Shown: in pieces, positions 60,412 through 64,000 of the stretch
Layout: every line of letters starts with the position of its first letter
Position numbering within the stretch: position 1 is the first letter of the stretch
Assembly (NCBI GenBank): GCA_947495575.1
Contig: CANLZL010000007.1
Coordinates: 62,001 to 126,000 of the forward strand
DNA length: 64,000 bases
Direction: 5' to 3'
DNA from: an uncultured Nioella sp.
GTDB lineage: Bacteria; Pseudomonadota; Alphaproteobacteria; Rhodobacterales; Rhodobacteraceae
The notes under the pieces: generated by a model
Told to the model about the DNA's origin: nothing
What the model saw: the letters and a program-made list of their open reading frames with translations, nothing else
Database searches by the model: none
Made by a program: the position numbers and the translations under genes

Positions 60412-61263
60412 TCAGGCGCGGGCCTTATCTTCCAGGTCGGCGGATTCCCAAGCCAGCATGGCACGTTTGACGGGCAGGCCCCAATGGTAGCCGCCCAACC
60501 CGCCGGACTTCCGCAAGGCACGATGACACGGGATCAACCAGCTGATCGGATTTCGGCCGACTGCAGTTCCCACGGCGCGCACGGCTTTGGGATTGCCAAT
60601 GGATTGCGCAATTTCCGAGTATGTCGTCACATGCCCTGACGGGATCTGCAAAAGGGCCTCCCAGACTTTGATCTGGAACGGCGCGCCAATCAGGTGCAGC
60701 TGCGCCATGCCGTCCGCGCCGAACGCTGATCTGGCCCATGGTGCCAGTACCTCAGGATCCTCGACAAATTCCGCAGCTGGCCAGCGAGATGTCATGTCGG
60801 CCATCGCGGTGTTGGGGCCGGTTTCGGCGGCAAAGGCCATGCCGCAAATGCCCTTGTCGGTGCCCATGATCAAAGCCTGGCCAAAGGGACTGTCGAACCA
60901 GCCATATCGAATGGTCAGGCCTGCGCCTCCCCTTGCAAATTCGCCGGGGCTCATCGCCTCCCACTTCAGGAAGAGGTCGTGCAATCGGCCGGACCCCGAC
61001 AACCCGACCTCGTCGGCAGTGGCAAGGGTCGTGAACCGGTCGCGCAACAGGTGTTTAGCATGATCGAGTGTCAGGAATTGTTGATAACGTTTGGGCGAAA
61101 CGCCCACCCAACGCGAGAACACACGCTGCAAATGGGCAGGACTCATGCCCAAACTGTTTGCCAACTCCTCCAGGGACGGCCCTGGTGCAGGCGCCGCGTC
61201 AATAACCTCAAGCGCCCGCCGGATGACGTGGTAATGATATGCAGTCTCGGGTCGGGCGTTCAT
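60412..61263 (-). CDS. Ada-like bifunctional regulator/methylated-DNA-[protein]-cysteine methyltransferase, 283 aa
   Basis: AraC-type helix-turn-helix domain at residues about 20-105 (LEELANSLGMSPAHLQRVFSRWVGVSPKRYQQ) and a C-terminal O6-alkylguanine transferase domain, with PCHR holding the acceptor cysteine and VGRNPISWLIPCH around it. The N-terminal zinc/phosphotriester domain of E. coli Ada is lacking. Repairs O6-methylguanine and may regulate the response. Divergent from the methyltransferase gene. Confidence 0.92.
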   Translation of the reverse strand: MNARPETAYHYHVIRRALEVIDAAPAPGPSLEELANSLGMSPAHLQRVFSRWVGVSPKRYQQFLTLDHAKHLLRDRFTTLATADEVGLSGSGRLHDLFLKWEAMSPGEFARGGAGLTIRYGWFDSPFGQALIMGTDKGICGMAFAAETGPNTAMADMTSRWPAAEFVEDPEVLAPWARSAFGADGMAQLHLIGAPFQIKVWEALLQIPSGHVTTYSEIAQSIGNPKAVRAVGTAVGRNPISWLIPCHRALRKSGGLGGYHWGLPVKRAMLAWESADLEDKARA

Positions 61264-61388
61264 GGGTCTGTCTCCTTTCCAGGGAAACTTATCGCGCACA
61301 TGGACCGCGTTCGATCCGAATCCTGCGCCTTTTTGGGGGGCAGGGGCAAGTATTTCGGCTAACCTTCGCGGGAAAGGGAGGGTGGAAG

Positions 61389-62189
61389 ATGCAAAGCGAA
61401 TCATTCCGACTGACCCGCGCGGCGGCGGATAAATACCAGAATAACTCCGTTCCGGCGATGTTTGGCCCCCTGGCGCGAGCTACTCTGGCAAAGATCATCT
61501 TGGCGCCGGACCTTGACGTTATCGACATTGCCTGCGGCACCGGAGCGCTGACGCGGGAGATCGCATCGGCCCTGCCGGGCAAGGGGCGGGTGGTTGGCGT
61601 CGACCTTAACGCCACCATGATTGATGTCGCACGTGAACAGCAACCCGCGACACTGCACCGGATCGAATGGCAGGCCTGCGATGTTTGTGCCATTCCCTAT
61701 CCAGACAGCAGCTTCGACCTTGCCTTTATTCAGCAGGGTTTGCAGTTCTTTCCCGACAAGCCGGCGGCGTTAGCCGAGATCCGGCGTGTGCTCAAGCCCG
61801 GCGGTTGGCTCTATCTGACTTGCTGGCGCGCCATTTCGGCATTTAACGGGTCACTGGCCGAGGCGCTTGAGCAGCATCTTGGCCCTGAGGCGGCAGAAAA
61901 GGCGCGGGCGCCGTTTTCTTTCCGTGATGGCGCGCTGATCGAACGGTTACTTGTCGAGGCCGGGTTCGACGTGGCGCCGCGAGATGCTGTGATCCTCGAA
62001 CGGCGCTTTCCCGATCTGGCGGCGCAAATCCTTGCCCTCCCGGTAGAGGCCGATCTGCGCGCCGCGGGCGACAAGACTACAGAGGCGGTGATTGCTGAGG
62101 TAGCGCGCAAGCTGACCCCTTATGACCGGGGCGACGAATTTGTGATGCCGCAAGAGGCACATCTCTTCCTTGCGCACCGAAAGAGATAA
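61389..62189 (+). CDS. Class I SAM-dependent methyltransferase, 266 aa
   Basis: UbiE-type Rossmann fold: VIDIACGTGALTREIASAL (motif I), VVGVDLNATMIDVAREQ (II), and RRVLKPGGWLYLTCW (later motif). The long C-terminus may set the substrate. Not otherwise identified. ATG 61389 with GGGAGGGTGG upstream; nine bases separate it from the next gene, so one operon. Confidence 0.88.
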   Translation: MQSESFRLTRAAADKYQNNSVPAMFGPLARATLAKIILAPDLDVIDIACGTGALTREIASALPGKGRVVGVDLNATMIDVAREQQPATLHRIEWQACDVCAIPYPDSSFDLAFIQQGLQFFPDKPAALAEIRRVLKPGGWLYLTCWRAISAFNGSLAEALEQHLGPEAAEKARAPFSFRDGALIERLLVEAGFDVAPRDAVILERRFPDLAAQILALPVEADLRAAGDKTTEAVIAEVARKLTPYDRGDEFVMPQEAHLFLAHRKR

Positions 62190-62198
62190 GAAGGGGAA

Positions 62199-63065
62199 AT
62201 GTATTACGCCTGGGTCGACAGTAAAGGTCAGGAAGCAAACAACGCGGGCGGCGTTATTCTGCCGTGGTGGAGTGTCACCAAAACCGCCATTGCCGCGCTG
62301 GTGATCCGGCAGGCCAGCTGCGAAGGCATCGACTTGGATGCTCCTTTGCCGGGCAAAGCCTGGTCTCTGCGTCACCTGATGGCGCATCAGGCCGGGTTGC
62401 GCGATTACGGCGCCGTGCCAGAATACCACAAGGCAGTCAGCGCCGGGGAACTGCCATGGGCCGATGCTGACATGCTGGACCGCGCCAACGCCGACGATCC
62501 GTTGTGGCCGCCGGGTGGTGACTTTGCCTATTCCAATATCGGGTATTTTTACTTGCGCTTGTGGCTGGAGGAACGCACAGGTCGCAATCTTGCGGAACTG
62601 ATGACCTCGCAGTTGATTGAGCCGCTCGACCTAAACTCGGCTAAACTGGCTGAAACCCCGGCGGATTTCGCCACGATCCCGCTCGCCGGGGCCGAGGGCT
62701 ATCATCCCGGCTGGGTCTTTCACCGCACGCTTGTAGGCACGGCGCGGGAGGCGGCGCGGATGGTCCGGGCGATCGTGGCCGGCGATTTCCTGACCGACGC
62801 GCAAAAGGCCGACATGCAGGAAACCCATTTTCGTGGCGGGGCTTTGGATGGGCGGCCTTGGCTGACTACAGGCTATGGGCTGGGCCTGATGATCGGGCAG
62901 ACCGGAACAGCGGGGCTGGCTGTCGGCCACAGCGGCAGCGGCCCATTTTCCTCGAATGCTGTCTACCACTTTCCTGACTCTGGTCGTACCGTCGCCGTTT
63001 TCGGGCCGGGATCAAATGAGGCCGAAAAGGAATGGAGGGCTGCGCGACTTGCCCAGAGCCGTTGA
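62199..63065 (+). CDS. Serine hydrolase, beta-lactamase/DD-peptidase-like, 288 aa
   Basis: Class C beta-lactamase fold. S25-V-T-K28 is the catalytic SxxK, YSN (in FAYSNIGYFYL) the second motif, and HSGSG the KTG-like box. There is no signal peptide, so it is cytoplasmic and likely an esterase, not a true beta-lactamase. RBS AAGGGG precedes the ATG. Same operon as the methyltransferase. Confidence 0.88.
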   Translation: MYYAWVDSKGQEANNAGGVILPWWSVTKTAIAALVIRQASCEGIDLDAPLPGKAWSLRHLMAHQAGLRDYGAVPEYHKAVSAGELPWADADMLDRANADDPLWPPGGDFAYSNIGYFYLRLWLEERTGRNLAELMTSQLIEPLDLNSAKLAETPADFATIPLAGAEGYHPGWVFHRTLVGTAREAARMVRAIVAGDFLTDAQKADMQETHFRGGALDGRPWLTTGYGLGLMIGQTGTAGLAVGHSGSGPFSSNAVYHFPDSGRTVAVFGPGSNEAEKEWRAARLAQSR

Positions 63066-63123
63066 TCTTCGCGCCCGCAATGGCTAGGGGGATTGAAACC
63101 CGCTGCCAAACTCAGGCGTCTTG

Positions 63124-63768
63124 ATGGCCAAGCAACTGCCCTATCACGTGATCCAAGAGATCTTTACCCGGTTTCGCGATGCAGAGGCGGAGCCTAAAGG
63201 TGAGCTTAATCACACCAATGCCTACACATTGGTTGTGGCTGTCGCGTTGTCGGCACAGGCCACTGATGTCGGTGTGAACAAGGCCACAGAGACGCTATTT
63301 CAAATCGCAGATACGCCGCAAAAGATGCTGGATCTGGGCGAAGAGAAGCTCATCGACCATATCAAGACGATTGGCCTCTACCGCAACAAAGCCAAGAACG
63401 TGATGAAGCTCAGCCGTATTCTGGTTGAGGATTACGGCGGCGAAGTTCCATCCTCGCGTGCGGCCCTTGTCAGTCTGCCGGGCGTCGGCCGCAAAACTGC
63501 GAATGTTGTCCTGAATATGTGGTGGAAACACCCCGCGCAGGCAGTTGATACCCATATCTTCCGGGTCGGCAACCGGTCGGGCATCTGTCCCGGCAAGGAT
63601 GTTGACGCGGTTGAGCGCGCGATAGAAGACCATATTCCCGTTGAATTTCAGCACCATGCGCATCACTGGCTGATCTTGCATGGCCGCTATAAATGCAAGG
63701 CTCGCAAGCCGGGCTGCCCCACCTGTATCATCAAAGATCTCTGCGCTTTCGAGGAAAAAACCGAATGA
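63124..63768 (+). CDS. nth: Endonuclease III
   Basis: Base-excision repair glycosylase/AP lyase for oxidised pyrimidines. Helix-hairpin-helix LPGVGRKTANVVL with catalytic K124, then D142 in VDTHIF, and the [4Fe-4S] cysteines C191, C198, C201 and C207. Length 214 aa. The ATG at 63124 is preferred over TTG 63121. The stop overlaps the next start (ATGA). Confidence 0.96.
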   Translation: MAKQLPYHVIQEIFTRFRDAEAEPKGELNHTNAYTLVVAVALSAQATDVGVNKATETLFQIADTPQKMLDLGEEKLIDHIKTIGLYRNKAKNVMKLSRILVEDYGGEVPSSRAALVSLPGVGRKTANVVLNMWWKHPAQAVDTHIFRVGNRSGICPGKDVDAVERAIEDHIPVEFQHHAHHWLILHGRYKCKARKPGCPTCIIKDLCAFEEKTE

Positions 63769-64000
63769 GCAAAAGCTACGACGTCGTCGGCATCGGCAAT
63801 GCGATGGTCGACATCATTTCTCATGGCGACGATGATTTTCTCGCCAATATGGGCATCACAAAAGGCATCATGCAGCTGATTGAACGCGACCGTGCCGAGC
63901 TGCTTTATGCCTCGATGCAGGACCGTGTTCAGGCGCCGGGCGGATCTGTTGGCAACACGATGTCGGGCATAGGCTCGCTTGGGTTGAAAACGGCGTTTGT
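63765..64000 (+). CDS. PfkB-family (adenosine kinase-like) kinase, 5' part only
   Basis: Starts MSKSYDVVGIGNAMVDII and continues through QAPGGSVGNTMSGIG, the N-terminal substrate-binding motif of the PfkB sugar/adenosine kinases. The gene runs off the window. Coupled to nth by ATGA. In Rhodobacterales this gene is usually annotated adenosine kinase; the substrate cannot be verified from the fragment. Confidence 0.85.
   Translation, partial: MSKSYDVVGIGNAMVDIISHGDDDFLANMGITKGIMQLIERDRAELLYASMQDRVQAPGGSVGNTMSGIGSLGLKTAF

Noticed and set aside
1-64000. CRISPR arrays, prophage or insertion sequences
   Set aside because: No regularly spaced repeats, transposase, integrase or phage structural genes were found in the window.

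Overview
The window looks like chromosomal DNA of a marine-type alphaproteobacterium of the Rhodobacterales (Roseobacter group). The clues are gene content and order: irr next to fabA, fabB and fabI; a class I (archaeal-type) lysyl-tRNA synthetase; an NDUFS4-like complex I protein; DUF4864 and DUF5665 proteins; a Hint-domain protein; a TrmL methyltransferase; and a generally GC-rich sequence with tightly packed operons. No phage, transposase, integrase or CRISPR array was seen.

Positions 1-21,700 are mostly core genes with small accessory inserts. They hold ettA (cut by the window edge), a cobalt-type nitrile hydratase set (alpha, beta, accessory) read away from a MarR-GNAT fusion regulator with a palindromic operator, nadD, a Tat-exported PBP4-type DacB, lysK, a large right-handed beta-helix protein resembling gene-transfer-agent spike or GH28-related proteins, trmL, small secreted proteins, an AT-richer DUF4238 gene directly behind uvrB, and tRNA-Arg(TCT).

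Positions 21,886-40,046 form an accessory catabolic region of about 18 kb. It contains two complete tripartite tricarboxylate transporter (TTT) systems, each with its own divergent TctDE-type two-component system. System 1 (TctC plus a fused TctA-TctB permease) is followed by a PrpF-family isomerase, a 79-residue unknown, a D-2-hydroxyacid dehydrogenase, an AbrB-type membrane protein, a GntR/FCD regulator and a TcuA-like tricarballylate dehydrogenase. Two near-perfect palindromes with matching GTAT..ATAC ends probably tie these units to the GntR protein. System 2 (TctC, TctB, TctA) has a second solute-binding protein co-transcribed with its sensor kinase. Both systems carry a hairpin terminator between the binding-protein gene and the permease genes. 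The likely overall job is sensing, uptake and oxidation or isomerisation of one or more tricarboxylates (tricarballylate or aconitate-like); the actual substrate is not visible from sequence.

Positions 40,110-64,000 return to core and near-core genes: typA, irr, fabA, fabB and fabI (with an unusual GNAT-like gene between fabA and fabB), an HxlR regulator, an FKBP isomerase, an operon of haloacid dehalogenase, alpha/beta hydrolase, threonine dehydratase-like enzyme and EEP nuclease/phosphatase, LysR and DUF1127 genes, an operon of FadR-type regulator, a degenerate PcaB-like protein and an MFS exporter, an OmpA lipoprotein, an ArsR-SRPBCC pair, the Hint protein, an Ada-like methyltransferase, nth, and the start of a PfkB-family (adenosine) kinase gene.
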